Assembly: GCA_047639615.1 (NCBI GenBank)
Contig: JBLIOL010000346.1
Coordinates: forward strand, 1-5,495
Source of the DNA: CAYWNK01 sp047639615
GTDB taxonomy: Bacteria > Planctomycetota > UBA1135 > GCA-002686595
Length of the DNA: 5,495 nt
Reading direction: 5' to 3'
This document shows, piece after piece, positions 5,391-5,495 of this stretch. Every line of letters starts with the position of its first letter. Position 1 is the first letter of the stretch. Under the pieces are notes generated by a model. It had not been told where the DNA came from. It saw only the letters and a program-made list of their open reading frames with translations, and ran no database searches. Both the position numbers and the translations under genes were made by a program.

Positions 5391-5495
5391 ATGATCAAGT
5401 TAGAAGTAGGCGAGAAAATTGGTGAGTACCGAGTACTCGAGTTCATTGCACGAGGTGGTTTCTCCCTCGTGTACCTGGCCGAGGATAAGGACGGA
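5391..5495 (+). CDS. Serine/threonine protein kinase, N-terminal fragment (continues past window)
   Basis: The frame from ATG 5391 is open to the window edge and gives 35 residues. MIKLEVGEKIGEYRVLEFI (1-19) followed by ARGGFSLVYLAEDKDG (20-35) is the start of a bacterial Hanks-type (PknB-like) kinase: the strand before the loop, the glycine-rich ATP loop, and the V27-Y28-L29-A30 strand leading to the catalytic lysine just outside the window. Compared with the usual GRGGMGVVYLA, the first and third glycines are Ala (A20) and Ser (S25). Such proteins phosphorylate Ser/Thr on partner proteins and often carry a transmembrane helix and sensor domain, which cannot be seen here. The ATG has no Shine-Dalgarno and lies behind a hairpin-rich leader. 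The family is confident despite the short length. Confidence 0.85.
   Translation, partial: MIKLEVGEKIGEYRVLEFIARGGFSLVYLAEDKDG

Noticed and set aside
4948..5425. Overlapping frames on both strands in the gap before the kinase
   Set aside because: No start has a ribosome site or conserved motif, compositions are Pro/Arg/Gly/Ser-biased, and the plus-strand frame 5084-5425 overlaps the genuine kinase start out of frame.
1..5495. CRISPR array, insertion sequence, tRNA or phage attachment site
   Set aside because: No regularly spaced repeats, transposase motifs, terminal inverted repeats with target duplications, or tRNA-like cloverleaf were seen on either strand.

Overview
The window is GC-rich bacterial chromosome with five complete or near-complete genes and one gene entering at the right edge. 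No gene is phylogenetically decisive. A bacterial MutS sits with an archaeal/eukaryotic-type (type II) methionine aminopeptidase, a short lipoprotein of unknown family and a Ser/Thr protein kinase of the PknB/Hanks type. Most starts lack a convincing Shine-Dalgarno sequence, and non-coding gaps are fairly long. That mix fits Planctomycetota best, with Myxococcota or another kinase-rich phylum as alternatives; this is an inference of low to moderate confidence. No mobile element, CRISPR array, tRNA or rRNA was seen.

Layout: (1) 1-1600, plus strand, the C-terminal ~530 residues of MutS, cut by the window edge. (2) 1601-1820, a gap with a weak hairpin behind mutS and two promoter-like sites, each overlapping an inverted repeat. 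(3) 1821-2654, plus strand, a two-domain protein: an N-terminal NYN (LabA-like, PIN-fold) predicted RNase followed by a divergent cold-shock/OB domain. (4) 2655-2799, a convergent gap holding a very strong dyad, probably a shared terminator. (5) 3498-2800, minus strand, a 232-residue protein resembling only the N-terminal half of a GT-B (GT4) glycosyltransferase. (6) 4427-3516, minus strand, type II methionine aminopeptidase, 17 nt upstream of gene 5 and probably co-transcribed with it. (7) 4464-4913, plus strand, a small lipoprotein divergent from the aminopeptidase with only 36 bp between starts. (8) 4914-5390, 477 bp without a convincing gene, C-rich and with several small hairpins. (9) 5391-5495, plus strand, the first 35 residues of a Ser/Thr protein kinase.

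The genes look like mostly independent housekeeping and regulatory units (mismatch repair, predicted RNA cleavage, N-terminal Met removal, envelope lipoprotein, signalling kinase) rather than one system. The points most worth a second look are the NYN plus cold-shock fusion with its dyad-rich promoter region, the half glycosyltransferase behind the aminopeptidase, and the structured leader before the kinase. I did not find clear evidence of an undescribed multi-gene system.
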